A stretch of DNA of 64,000 bases from Przewalskia tangutica (Eukaryota > Streptophyta > Magnoliopsida > Solanales > Solanaceae), in contig JAQGDG010000151.1 of NCBI GenBank assembly GCA_029844215.1, positions 239,654 through 303,653 of the forward strand, written 5' to 3'. A program made the position numbers and the translations under genes. Below are positions 35,104-48,799 of this stretch, one piece after another; position 1 is the stretch's first letter; every line of letters starts with the position of its first letter. The notes under the pieces are model-generated. The model saw only the letters and a program-made list of their open reading frames with translations, did no database searches and was not told the DNA's origin.

Positions 35104-38100
35104 TGTTACACCAGTATTCTGGGACATGTTTTAAGAACGTACGTAAGAATCCCAAATGATAAGATTTGAGACTTGTAAAAAAAATTATCGGAATTATGGA
35201 ATTGTCGGAAAACGTAATATTGTGACGAATGGGAGGGCGACACGTGTCACCACCCCCCCTTATGGTGCCTTGGACGAATTAGGCAAGGTCAAAAGGGTCA
35301 TTTGACCTTTGCTAGGATGACTAAGTCTTGCAACTTGAAGAGCTTGAGATAATTGACTTGGTCAATGGGACCACAAGACTTGATATTTAATAAGACCTCA
35401 TCCAAACCACCCATTTGTTTACATCTTGACCCTCAATTGTGCTATATAGTAGTACTAGTAGCAAGACATAGTCCAACACTTAGAAAAATTTCAAGAATTT
35501 GAGGAACACATGGTTGATGCTCTCGGGTTCACTCCTTGGAGAAAAGAAATTTTTTTGTTTCTTGTCCATTAAGATCCACACTTTAAACCAAGGTTCTTGA
35601 GTGTATTGTGAGTGTATCTCAATAGAAAAATCTCGGAAAAAGATAGTTTTCGTATTAGTCGCAAGGTGAAAACCTAGTTGCTTTCTAGGTTTTGTTTGGA
35701 AGATTTAAGGGAAATTTGTTGGTGTTGTTCTAAGGGTCTCAAGTAGCGGATTGAAGTGTCTTGAAGTGGCTCTAAGTTGCTAAGGAGCGATTTCGGATTT
35801 GGAGTTGGATTAAGATTCGTTGAGGTATAATCTTGTCTATTAAAAGTGTTATAAGATTATATATATATTGTTGTTGTTAGCTTTACATGTTGCTAGCATG
35901 AAGTATATGTGTTGAAGTTTATAAGTATTATGGATTGATTGTAGCCTTAAAAATTCGAAATGTAATGTAAGTCATGTGAAGTTGGATTACAATTTGGTCG
36001 TTTACTAGAATCGTCGCATGTTACTTAATTGAAGATTATAGTAGTATAATCGTTTGCGACTTGATATCATGTTATGCTAACAATTTGGATTGAAATGGAA
36101 ATTGGATAAGAAGTGAGGTTGTAGTACCTCAAGTTTGCCGAATTGGCCTAGTAATTGTATTAGTTTGATATCTTTTGTAGGGCGGAATTGTACACGTCTA
36201 GTAGGCGTGTAATCCCCTATTGTTCATTGAATTGTTTGGGCCTTAAATGGGGCGTGTTTGGTTATTGAATTCGGCCTTGAAAAAAGTGGCAAAGTAAGTA
36301 GAAACAAAGGAGGTCTTTGTCAGATTTTCCGTAGAATTTAGTGACTTAGCACTTAGAATATTCTACGTTTGAAGTAAGAGATTAATGGACGTATTGTGGC
36401 CATTATAGGTTGAAGTACTAAGTATAGCGTATCCTACTTAAAGGATGGAATAGCTATCAAGGTTGAAGTACTTTGGAGCATTTTGCTACTTGTCGATAAT
36501 CGTCGCGAGGTATGTGAACCTCTTCCTTCCTTTGGCATGATTCTATGTATGGAATATACATGTGGTATCATTTCATGTTTCCTTCTACTCTTAGAAGTTA
36601 AGAGGTAGTTGTGTGATTTACTCTATGTAAAGTTTATGTCAAAGTTATCCTAAGTCCTTACCGAGTCTTATGGGGGATGTTGGTAAGAGTCGTTAGGAGG
36701 TACTTTGGAGCCAAGTGGACTTGGCTAATTTATGGCACGAATGAGAATAAATATCGAGCAAGCCATTGCAGCGTTAATAAAGGAAAATGTAATGACAATT
36801 GATTATATTAAAATGAGTAGAATTCTCCATCTGCATAGAAGCTAAGATAAGACAAAATTGTATTACATTTTCTAGATCATGGCTGCTTTAATAAGATCGT
36901 TATAATCAAGTATAATCTACTCACACTCATAAGGCATATGTGCTTAACTTAAAGAATTTACGTTATGAAGTTTTAAGACTGTGAACCTTAGACTAATAAA
37001 AGGTTAAGAGACTAATTGTATTTTGAAAGTTAAGAGAATTGATTTGAAAGTATATAATACTTGGTTTTAAAAAGTAGAAGTATCTTGGTTATAAAAGGAA
37101 TGAGTTTGTCTAAAACCATAAAGGGTTATAACGGCTTTATGGGAAGTTGGTTATAACGGCTTTATGGAAGGTTATGAGAATGGTTTTCTCTAATAAGGTA
37201 AACAAAGAAATAACTTGAATTAAGGAAGGGCAATTTGATTTAAGGGTCACTTGATTTAGAAGCGGAGAAATGTATTTCTAAAAGTATCGTGACTTATGTG
37301 AAATGTACACAAGCCTTGATACTACGGGTGTTAGTATCTTGGGGTTTTATATGAAAAGGAATCTTTTAAAAAGAATGAAAGTACATAGTACTTGGGGTTA
37401 AATTCCCGGATTTTTATGTGTGAAACGAAAGTGCCATGAGTTTATAAAAATGGAAGTCTAAAGGATTAATGAACTTGCCTATGTTTGCTTGTGATAGCTT
37501 TGAGTGCAAGTATTATATGTTTACGTTGTCGTGACTCTCAGTTGGAGGGCCGGCTGTCTTGTTGTAAGTTTACTTGGGCGTCAAGCGGTGATGTAGGATT
37601 CCACGGGTATGCTTCCATTATGATTGATCCTTGGACATGCTTATACGATGTGGGATTAGGCATGTGACCGAGGCGGGTTAGATTCGGTTGTTTTATTACC
37701 CATGGCCGTGCTTATCGATGAGGATTAGGGCATGCGACCATGCTATGTCGATTATTACTCTATGGGCTAGCTCCCGTGAAGACATGTACCTACGATGAGG
37801 ATTAGGGGCATGTTATATTATTACTCCATGGGCTAGCTCCCCGTGAAGACTGCGCCTACGATGAGGATGCGAGGGCGCGTTATGGCCATGCTTATACGAT
37901 GAGGATTAGGGCATGCGGCCACGTTATATATATATATATATGTGTTGTATATGTCTGTAATGTGCCCGCGGTGAGGTGGGATGCCACGCGCGTCACGTGG
38001 TTATATGTTACACTTATGGTATCGGCGATGATGGGGATTCCACGGGCACGCTTTGATATTTGTGTGATTTGATCGCGTCCCAGATTGGGCCGGGTAGTAT

Positions 38101-38798
38101 ATGCGTCCCTCCATAAAGGGCCGGATTATGTTAGGAAAGATAAGTAAGTTATATGGTAATGAACTTGCCAATTTTTCCCAAGTATGTAAGTAAGAAAGTG
38201 ACTATAACTTTTATTAAAAATGGGAAAAGATATTAAGGTACGGTTAAGTTCTTAAGTGGTAATGACACGGCATGATCTAGTATGTGCTTCTTTTATACTT
38301 GCCCCTGTCATTCTTTTATCTGATTATGATCATTTCTTTGCGTTATTTACATTCCATATTAAATTTTGTTATCTTGACCCCGGGGCTGCGTTCATGCCCG
38401 CAGGTTTTAGGTACACAGGTTGGTGATCCTTACTCTTAGGATCTCGGTTCAGTTTTTGGGAAAAAGCTCCATTTGCTCCGGAGGATTATCTCTTGGTACG
38501 GTTTTCCCTGAGGTTGTAGATTCATGTATATTCAGGGGTATGGCGGGGCCTGTCCATGCTTTATTGTTATGTTAAAACTCTTAGAGTGCTGTAGTCACAT
38601 ATTGTGGGTCGGTTTGTAAAGAAAGAGAAAAGCTGCTTGGTTGTATATATGTATGTCGGAAGGTAGCCACTGTCGGCTAACTTTGTTGTTTTACTGTTGT
38701 TTTATTTTGTAAGTTTCATGTATGTTCGCTGATTTTCTCGATGTATACTGTAAGGGTGCCCGGGTAGGGCACGATCGCGAGCAGGGTCGGTCGTGACA
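35104..38798 (+). repeat. Element D 3' LTR
   Basis: It begins TGTTACACC and ends GGTCGTGACA. It is near-identical to 29655-33353 in AT-rich parts. An (AT)n run is at 37924-37941 and GC-rich repeats at 37580-38060. Confidence 0.92.
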
Positions 38799-39998
38799 CC
38801 TTGCTAGCTTTCCACCCTTGAGTAGAATCGCTACTCGTAGTACTTGACTATAATGGCCATGTCGTCCATTAACCTCTAGCTTCAAGCGTAGAATAATACT
38901 AAGTATACGGTCTCTTATTCTCACGGAAAATCGGGCAACACTTCCTTTGTTTCTACATACGTTGCCACCTTTTTCAAGGCGAATACAATAACCAAACATG
39001 CCACGTTTAAGGCTCGACATACCAACGATCAAAGGGATTACACGCCTTACAATACGTGTAAAATTCCGCCCCACAATTCTTACCAAGTAAGTTTAATATC
39101 CAAGCCATTCTCGGCTATATAAAAAATAACACAAAGTCTTTTCCAATTCTTTTCCAAATTCCAAGTTCTTAGGTCTAACATGTTATATAGTCATAGACAA
39201 CTTCAACAACTACAATTTCCTTCTTTATATAACATGTGACAACTTATACTTATAATCAACTTGAATTGTAATCTTAATCCTAAACATGCTAGTTTCGGAT
39301 TAGGGTTCCAATAGCCAATATACATATCAAACTTCATAATATAAACATCTCATGCTTGCTAATATCCATAGCTACAACAATAAGTAATCTTAATTACTAA
39401 AACGACAAGAATTATACCTTTACAAGCCCTTAAAATTTCAAAGATTCAAAGTCGCTCCTTAGAAATTCTTAGCTCCTTTCCTTTACGCTCCAATCCGCTA
39501 TTTGAAGCCCTTTGAAGTTCACAACCAACTTCTCTTCCATTTCCAATCCAAAACTTGGAAAACTACTTAGGTTTTCGCCTTGCGGCTAACGTGAAAACGC
39601 CGTTTTTCCGAAATCTTTCTATTGAGATACCCTTACAATACCCTTAGGGACCTTGGGTTCAAGTCTTGTGAATAATGGAACAAAATTACAAAATTTTCTT
39701 GTGAGACAAGTGACAAAGTCGAGAGCACTCAAATGAAGAACAAAAATGTGTGAAATAATTCTAAGTGTTGAAGAGCTAGTCTTGCACTAGTGTGGTATAT
39801 ATAACACAATGAAGGGTCAAAATTATAACAAATGTGTGGCTTGGATGAAGATCATTAATTAAATAGCCAAGTGGACAAGTTGACTTGGTCAATATTATCA
39901 AGCTAGCAAGACTTATCATCTTCAATGGTCAATGACCATTTTAACCTTGAAATTTTAGTCAACACCGTGTGGGAGGTGCCACGTGTCGCCTCTCGTTA
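38799..39998 (-). mobile_element. Element E: minus-strand LTR, second part
   Basis: It resumes with CCTTGCTAGC (first 5 bases are the target duplication of D) and runs toward the LTR 5' end. It has a TATATATA-like promoter near 39796-39803 (minus). It stops about 130 bases short of the expected terminus, where the F LTR starts. Together with 27745-29654 it accounts for about 3.1 kb of LTR. Confidence 0.75.
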
Positions 39999-42900
39999 CA
40001 TCGCGACCGACCTCGGGCGCGGCGGTGCCTTACCGGGCACCCTGGTGATACTACATCGAGAAAATCAGCGGAAATAAAAACATAAAGCGAAACAAGATAC
40101 AACGTAAGAAAGCAGGCTAACAAGCGATCACCTTCGTGTATATACATCTGGCCGACGATTACAATCCTTTGCCCCGGACCCAGCGGTACTACGGACCTAA
40201 GATTTTTACAACAACTATGGCGGGACGGGCCCGCCCGTACCCCTGAATGAACAAAACTTACAAACTCGGGAAAACATACCAAAAGATAAGCCTCCGAGAA
40301 AGCGGAGCTTCAATCTGTTGAGCGTGATCCATGAGCGAGGATCAACAACGATGTACCTCTACTGCGGCGTGAGCGCGGCCCGAAGGAGGTCGATGCAACG
40401 GTACCAAGTATGTGGCGAAAATACGTAAACGAAATCATAACGATCTAAATAAAGCAGAGACATGTATGATAACCAAACTACGATTCACGACATAAGCGGT
40501 CATGTCAAGCGAGGACTCGCGCCTCAAAGTCATCACTCAAATATAACCAAAGGTCTACGCCCACAATATCAATCATGCGCATCATGGCGCATGCCGGAAT
40601 TCTCCATCGGTGTAGGCATGTCGAGATCACGATAACGATATCTGGGTAATCAACCTGCGCGTGGCCACATGCCCGAATTCTTCATCGGTGCGGACATGTC
40701 AATGTAACAATGATAACAATATATCGGGTAATCAACCTGCGTGGCCACATGCCCGGAATTCTTCGCCGGTGCGAGCGTGTCCGTATAACAATAACAATAT
40801 CTGGGTGATTAACGCCGCGTGGCGCGTGCCGGAATTCTTCATCGGTGCGACATGTCCATGTAACAACAATAACAATATCTGGGTGATTAACCGCGCGTAA
40901 CGCATGCCGGAATTCTTCAGTGCGGACATGTCCATGAAACAACAATAAAAATATACCGGCCCTCCATCGAGAGCAGCGGTAGCATAGAATACAACTTTTA
41001 CACAACAAGGCTATCACAAGCAAGAACAATCAAATTACCAAACTTCAAATCTCTTACAAATATACATTTTTTAACAATAAGTCACTGATACCAACACTGT
41101 AGTATCAACAGAGTAACTATTATTTTAAGTAAACCAAAATAATTTCTTTTTAAAGACAAGTAACAACATTCTTTTCCAAAAGTTCAAGTTTGCCTAATTT
41201 CAAATACTTAATTCTCTTATTTTCGAAAGGTTTCGTAGTTCAAAGTCTTAATCACTTAATAACATAATTCTCTTTTAAAACAATTTGAGTAACATATGCC
41301 TTATGTGTGAGTAGGTTATTCTTGTTTATATCAATCTTATTAAAGCGACCATGATCTAGAAAATGTAATACAATTTTGTCTTATCTTAGCTTCTATGCGG
41401 ATGGAGGTTTCTCTTGGTTTTAATAATAATTACTTAGTCAATACATTTTCCTTTATTAAGCTGCGATGGTTTGTTCGATACTTGTTCTCATTTCGAAATC
41501 AATACAACATTATTCCTTTTAAAACTCAATTACCCATTTCTCATTAAAGCGGTTTCACAACTTTTTAACACAACCCAAGTCCTTATTATTTCACATCAAG
41601 TCTTTTATCTTTTAAAAACCACAAACCATTTCTTTGCCCACATAAAGTTGTTATAACAAACTTCCCGTAAGCCGTTATAACACTTTATGTTTTAAATCAA
41701 CAAATTCATTTAACACGTATCGTCTGCCGTACTACATAGTTCCTGACATATCATGCTAGAAAAGATAGGAAGAGGTTCACATGCCTCGCGACGATTATCG
41801 ACAATTAGCAAAATGCTCCAAGTACTACAACAGTGCTAGCCTTTTCCACCCTCAAGTAGAATACGCTACTCGTAGTACTTCCACCTATAATGGCCATAAA
41901 ACGCCTATTAACCTCTAGTTCTCTTCGTAGAATATTTCTACGGAAAATTCGCACACCTCCCCGCTATCACATAAATCTCCTCCCTACCAAGGCGTACCAG
42001 GCCAACAACTCGAGGGGATTACCGTCCTAGCAGGACGTGTTCAATTCTACTTCGGGAATACTACAAGTCTCTGTAAATACGATCTATGTAATTCTGATTC
42101 AATTTTCTTCTTTAATATCCATTCTATATATAGTATACTAAACTATACATTACTACAACATGTAATTTCCAATTCTGATAGGGGATAAAGATCATTACCT
42201 CGATAAGCCCAAAATTATCCAAGATTAAAGTCGATCACGAGCAACGTTTAGCTCTACTCAGTGCGCTCCAACCCGCTCCAAGCAACCCTTATACGCTCAC
42301 AACCAACTCCTCTTTAAGAACCACCTAAACAAGTGAAGAACACTAAGGTTCTTGTCATCACAACTCTCGGCCAAGGTGAGGCTTTAGGGGCTAGGGTGTG
42401 AAATCTTTTCTAACTTTTGGTTAACAATCTTCTAATATACTAAGGAAGAACACTTAAGAGTTTAGGAAATTTTGGACAAAGTTTGGTTAAGGAGAGGGGT
42501 GTTTGGACGAGGCTTTCAAGGAAGGGGAGGAAGTTTGAATGAGAACTTCAACTAAATGGGGAGAGGATTTTGAGACTTGGAAATTGTTCAAGTGATGAAG
42601 AAGTCTTGCTAACAAGGGGTATTTATAGAACCACTTTGAGGCGAATTAAAACAAATGGAGGTGAAGATTTGGATCCATGTGAAGAATGAGGTCTTACCCA
42701 AGTGTCCACCACAATGTTGGGACATATGTCCACCACAACCTTGGGACATATGTCCCCACAACAATGAGCCATGTGGCCTTCCACTAGCACCAAACGTCCA
42801 CCACCTACTCCCACTCACCCAAAGAAATATCTTCCAAGACTTGACCATTTGACTTGTCCACTAGCCCAACATTTTCGTCCAACCCATGCCAACTAAGGGT

Positions 42901-43227
42901 GACACATGGCGCCCTCCTATTGGTCTAAAATATTTCATCTCTCGGAAAAAAATCCGTAATGCCAAAAATCCGAAAATAAAGTGGGCCTCACAAAACCGTA
43001 AGTTCTCTCGTGGGCCCCACGTGACCAGTCCGAAATTAAAATTTCAATACTTCTAAAATATTCCAAAAGTCCGAATACCAAATGGGAATCGATTCCCATT
43101 AACGAACCTTTTACTTCACAAAAGCGGAAACTTTTACGTGAAAAATCACATCTTTCTTTCTTTCCAAAATTATTGTCGTATTCTCAAATGCGTCTTCACA
43201 TACATACCACGGAACTACGGTGTAACA
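39999..43227 (-). repeat. Element F LTR 1
   Basis: On the minus strand it begins TGTTACACC (43227) and ends near 39999 with a degraded TCGCGA in place of GTCGTGACA. TATA is at 42620-42627 (minus). The AATAAA block is at 41340-41475 and the CTTTATG motif at 41640-41692. Confidence 0.85.
40590..40960 (-). repeat. ~80-bp minisatellite, F LTR 1
   Basis: About five units with the plus-strand core GGAATTCTTCATCGGTGCGG, ACATGTCCATGTAACAA and AACAATATCTGGGTGATTAA. Related to the A LTR array in reverse complement. Confidence 0.8.
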
Positions 43228-44180
43228 TTCTTCCCGTAGAAACATTAGTCCGAATGTTCCTTCTAAGTCTCCAAGCGTACGTGCGGCAGGTATAGTCTTC
43301 CTCTTATGCTTACGAAACCAACTATGCCCCATATTGCCATAATAAAATCATCGCGCGAAACCCAAATCCAAGCCAGCGAGGAATCACCTCGAAGGTGTAA
43401 AACAACACCAACTCTTGCTCTGGTCCAAAGGATACTCGCATGCATTCACTTCACAAAATGATCACTTCTATCTCTCGACATGTTCACTTCTTTCCTTACT
43501 CGTCGTACTCTTCTCGAACACTCGAACTCTTTCTAGTACACGTACCATACTTCAGTCATCACTTCAGTTTCCAAAATCTTTGGAGTCACTACCTCCAAAC
43601 TTGGTAATCTTACTAGCCTCGAATTTCTTCAAGGCCATTCCCGGCCTTCACGATCCGATTTTGGTCGAACACGTCCACGAACTCATAAAGTGGTTACCTA
43701 AACTTGGGCCTTGCACCCTCGTGATCCTACCACCTGGCGGGACCACCTCGAACTGACCCCACCTCATGCCGGGCTACGGGTTGACCCGCGAATGGTCCTC
43801 AACCCAACCCATAATCGTGCCAAACTCTTGTTCCCCGATACAGAACAATCTTACTAATTCACGTCATGAAAGCTACCACTTCCATCTCACACTACCCATG
43901 GACTTATCACACTAATTCACCCTATGCATATAATGCACTCCGACAAGGATCATTTTCAAAATCCTTTACTCAAGACGGCCTTACATCTAAGGTCTCAACG
44001 TGAAATATTCTAAGGTTCACACTTTCCATTTCCCCATACTTATCCTATCAACTAACCATGTTCTCTAGATCACAATTTTACACAATGCTATCCAAACATA
44101 ACACTCAACATAAAATCATCATATCACGCATACAAATCTCTAGAGGGTTAAGGATATACCTGTAACTACCGCTTTACTCT

Positions 44181-45367
44181 AATCACGCACCTGCGTGCGC
44201 TAGTGAAGGTGATGAACCCAGCGATCCTGAAGGTGAGTCGTAACATCCGTACTACCCACGGACGATTCCTGCAAAATGGCCAGCGACGCAAATATAACGA
44301 GCTCCTTTGGCGGACGACACTCCCCAAAATGGGGTCTACCACGTTGACCGCATAGGGTCGGGGTGGCTTCGTCACGGCGACACCAACTCGAAAACTTGAA
44401 CCGCTTGGAGCCACGATGCGCTCCTGAATATCCTGGAAGCCACGAAGGCGCGGAGGACCAATCTGTCTTGGCGAAGGTGCATAACTTCTTTCTTTGAGGC
44501 GGTCCGCCTCGAAAGTCACCAAGGACCACTATTGTTCTCGCCTCTTACGTTGATCTCGGTCGTTCCGTCGACCTCTCTCGCCAGCGTCCAAGTGCGTAAG
44601 CTGCGTGCGGGCAATGTCCGTGCGGTGAAGAGCTACACCGAACAAGCCTCGCCAGTAGTCATCGAGCCAGTAACATGGCGGTGCACTCTGTCCTCCATGT
44701 CGGATACTAGCGCGGGGGCGTCAGAGCTAGTGAGTCAAACTCCACGTGTACTCCCGAACCGTCGCCTCTACGTCATCATCAAAAATATGTCGGCCGTGCC
44801 CTCATCTGCGGAGGCAAGAAGTGAGTGAGGAATGCCTGCGAGAACTCGTCCATCTGCTGGAAGTGCATGCTCTCCCGGGACAGCTCGCGAATCAAACGAT
44901 CGGCGATCACGCGGCCGATGCGAACCTAAGACCGACTCGGTCTCGAAGCCTTGATCATTCTCATGATCCGGCAGCTGTCGGATGAACTCTGCGGATCATC
45001 CAGGCCTCGACCCGTAGAACAACTGGCGAGCTGCAACTCGGAAAATCCGTAGCCTCGAACTATCCGATCTCGGGTGAACCGCGGGTGCTCTTTGCTGCGT
45101 CCGGCTATCCTCATGTCGCCACAATCACGCCAATAAGCGGGCCGTCTCGTAACCCATCTCCTGCTCCGGGTTGTGGGTGGAGGCTCGGTATAGTGGCCTC
45201 GATAGCTCTGCTGCGCTCTAAACTTCTGAAATTTGGCGGCGTCGTAGAATCCGCCGTCATGCACCACCTCGGGTAAAGCCCGGGCCTCTGTCACGGTAAC
45301 CCTCCGTGCTCTACTCATGACTCCTCTGTTTGCCGCCTTAGGCTCTGGTTGTCTTGCGTAGAGGCAT
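44181..45367 (-). pseudogene. gag: gag remnant in F internal 1
   Basis: On the minus strand the start is at 45367. FDSRELSRESMHFQ and FSQAFLTHFL, the capsid core, can be read near 44812-44905. A knuckle-like region lies near 44260-44320 (GRPHFGECRPPKELVIFA, with the Cys and Gly-His positions blurred by frameshifts). Frameshifted in several places. It is almost the same sequence as the gag of F internal 2, so each helps in reading the other. Confidence 0.75.
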
Positions 45368-45550
45368 AACTTGTACAAAGAATCGTCGAGGAGTCAACTA
45401 CGACACAACTCTAAGGCACGATCTCGAGTGAGAAGAATAGAAACCAATCCTAAATGTCCTGCGACCTCACGATTATAGATGTGGTGCATGACACACCGAT
45501 AATCAAGACTCTACTAGACACGGTCTGTAGACACTTTCAGAGGACTAACT

Positions 45551-45562
45551 GCTCTGATACCA
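45551..45562 (-). other. Primer-binding site, F internal 1 (intact)
   Basis: GCTCTGATACCA on the plus strand, the exact complement of TGGTATCAGAGC. It is the only copy in the window without a base change. Confidence 0.9.
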
Positions 45563-45566
45563 CTTT

Positions 45567-48500
45567 TGTCACGACCGACCCCGGGCGGCGGTTCCTTACC
45601 CGGGCACCTGGTGATACTACATCGAGAAAATCAGCGGAAATAAAAACTTAAACATGAAACAAGATACAACGTAACAAAGCAGGCTAACGAAAGCGGTCGC
45701 CTTCGTGTATATACATCTGGCAACCGATTACAATCCTTTACACCTGCCCAGCGGTACTACGGACCTCTAAGATTTTACAACAACAATGGCGGGACGGGCG
45801 CCACTTTACCACTGAATGAACAAAACTTACAAACTCGGGAAAACATGCAAAGATAAGCCTCGGAGAAGCGGAGCTTCAATCTGTTGGCTTGTGATCCTAA
45901 GAGCGAGAATCAACAACGATGTACCTCTACTGCGGCGTGAGCGGCCCCGAAGGAGGTCGATCTGGCGGTACCAAGTATGTGGCGAAAATCACGTAAAAAC
46001 GAAATCATACGATCTAAATAAAGCGGAGACATGTATGATAACCAAACTATAGTTCACGACATAAGCGATCATGTCAAGCGGACTCGCGCCTCGAAGTCAT
46101 CACTCAAATATAACCAAGGGTCTCGCGCCACAATATCAATCATGCCCCATCGTGGCCACGTGCCCCGGAATTCTCCATCGGTGTAGACATGTCCGGGATG
46201 CGATAACGATATCTGGGTAATCAACCACCGCGTAGCGCGTGCCCCGGAATTCTTCGTCGGTGCGGACATGTCCATGTAACAACGATAACAATATATCGGG
46301 TAATCAACCACGCGTGGCCGCATGCCCCGAATTCTTCATCGGTGCGGACATGTCCATGTAACAACAATAACAATATCTGGGTGATTAACGCGCGCGTACC
46401 GAATTCTTCGCCGGTGCGACGTGTCCGTATAACAATAACAATATCCGGGTGATTAACGCGCGCGTACCGGAATTCTTCATCGGTGCGGACATGTCCGTAT
46501 AACAACAATAACAATATCGGCCTCCATGCGAGAGATCGCGGTAGCATAGGAATATAACTTTTACCCAACAAGGCTATCACAAGCAAGCACAAGCAAATTA
46601 CCATACTTGATTATCTTACAAATATCCATTCTTTCACAAGAAGTCTGATACCAACACTCGTAGTATCCAAAGCGAGTAACTATTATTTTAAGTAAACCAA
46701 AATAATTTCTCTTTTTAAAGACAAGTAACAACATTCTTTTCCAAAAGTTCAAGTTTGCCTAATTTCAAATACTCGAGTCTCTTATTTTGAAAAGTTTAAG
46801 TAGTTCAAAGTCTTAATCACTTAATAACATAATTCTCTTTTAAAACAATTTGAGTAACATATGCCTTATGTGTGAGTAGGTTATTCTTGTTTATATCAAT
46901 CTTATTAAAAGCGACCATGATCTAGAAAATGTAATACAATTTTGTCTTATCTTAACCACATGCGGATGGAGGTTTCTCTTGGTTTAAATAATAATTACTT
47001 AGTCAATACATTTTCCTTTATTAACAGCTGCGGTGGTTTGTTCGATACTTGTTCTCATTTCCGAAATCAATATAACATTATTCCTTTTAAAACCCGATTA
47101 CCCATTTCTCATTAAAGCGGTTTCCATGACTTTTTAACCTGACCCAAGTCCTTATTATTTCACATCAAGTCTTTTATCTTTTCAAAACCACAAACCATTT
47201 ATTTGCCCACGTAAAGTTGTTATAACAAACTTCCCGTAAAGCGTTATAACACTTTATGTTTTAAATCAACCAAATTCATTTAACACGTATGCGTCTGCCG
47301 TACTACATAGTTCATGACATATCATGCTAGAAAAGATAGGAAGAGGTTAACATACCTCGCGGCGATTATCGACAATTAGCAAAATGCTCCAAGTACTACA
47401 ACGCACTGCCTTTTCCACCCTCAAGTAGAATCGCTACTCGTAGTACTTCCACCTATAAGGACCATAAAATGCCTATTAACCGCCCGTTCTCTTCGTAGAA
47501 AATTTCTACGGAAAATTCTGACACCTCCCCACGCTATCACATAAATCTCCTCACTGCAAGGCGCCATTGCCAGGACAACTCCCGGGGATTACACGTCTAA
47601 CCGGGCGTGTTCAATTCTACTTCGGGAATACTACAAGTCTTTGTAAATCTGAGTCATATGTAATTCTGATTCAATTTTCTTCTTTAATATCCATTCTATA
47701 TATAGTATACTCAACTATACATTACTCTGACATGTAATTTCCAATTCTGATAGGGGATAAAGATCATTACCTCGATAAGCCCAAAATTATCCAAGATTAA
47801 AGTCGATCACGAGCAGCGTTTAGCTCTCTACTCGTGCGCTCGACCCGCTCCAAGCAACCACTTATACGCTCACAACCAACTCCTCTTTAAGAACCACCTA
47901 AACAAGTGAAGAACACTAAGGTTCTTGTCACAACTCTCGGCCAAGGTGAGGCTTTAGGGGCTAGGGTGTGAAATCTTTTCTAACTTTTGGTTAACAATCT
48001 TCCTAATATACTAAGGAAGAACACTTAAGAGTTTAGGAATTTTTGGACAAAATTTGGTTAAAGGAGATGGGTGTTTCGGACGAAGGCTTTCAAGGAAGGG
48101 GGATGGGAAGTTTGGACGAGAACTTCAACTAAATGGGGAGAGGGATTTTGAGACTTGGAAATTGTTCAAGTGATGAAGAAGTCTTGCTAACAAGGGGGGT
48201 ATTTATAGAACCACGAGGGCGAATTAAAACAAATGGAGGTGAAGATTTGGATCCATGTGAAGAATGAGGTCTTCCAAGTGTCCACCTGATGTTGGGACAT
48301 ATGTCCACATGACCTTGGGACATATGTCCCCATGACAATGAGCCATGTGGCCTTCCACAGCGCCAAGCGTCCACCGCTCTCCGCTCACGAAGAAATATCT
48401 TCCAAGACTTGACCATTTGACTTGTCCACTAGCCCAACATTTTTGTCAACCCGCCAACTAAGGGTGACACGTATCGCCTCTATTGAGTCTAAAATATTTC

Positions 48501-48799
48501 GTCTCTCGGAAAAAAATCCGTAATGCCAAAAATCCGAAAATAAAGTGGGCCTCACAAAACCGTAAGTTCTCTCGTGGGCCCACGTGACCAATTCCGGAAA
48601 TTAAAATTTCAATACTTCTAAAATATTCCAAAAGTCAGAATACCAAATCAGGAATCCAATTCCCGTTAACGAACCTTTTACTTCACAAAAAGGAAACTTT
48701 TACGTGAAAAATCACATCTTTCTTTCTTTCCAAAATTATGTCGTATTCTCGTAAATGCGTCGTCTTCACATACATACCACGGAACTACGGGGTGTAACA
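45567..48799 (-). repeat. Element F LTR 2
   Basis: The plus strand begins TGTCACGACC and ends GGGTGTAACA. TATA is at 48200-48207 (minus). It is very similar to LTR 1 and LTR 3. Confidence 0.9.
46130..46535 (-). repeat. ~80-bp minisatellite, F LTR 2
   Basis: About five units of the same type as 40590-40960. Confidence 0.8.

Larger units (their letters stand above)
29655..38798 (+). mobile_element. Element D: young gag-only Ty3/gypsy element, complete, with TSD
   Basis: A 9144-bp element: LTRs of 3699 and 3695 bp around an internal region of only 1750 bp. Both target duplications are CCTTG and the interrupted LTR E reads through once D is removed. The first ~2.4 kb of the two LTRs are almost identical by eye, so this looks like one of the most recent insertions here. 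The internal region has gag and no pol motif, so D could move only with enzymes supplied in trans. Its LTR subfamily is distinct from A/B/F/G (starts TGTTACACC, TATATAG in place of TATAAATA). Confidence 0.9.
43228..45566 (-). other. Element F internal region 1
   Basis: In plus-strand order: PPT complement (43228-43238), pre-PPT palindrome (43241-43259), noncoding 3' domain (to about 44180, with CTCTAGAGGGTT near 44140), gag (minus) and PBS complement (45551-45562). 2339 bp, with no pol. Confidence 0.8.
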
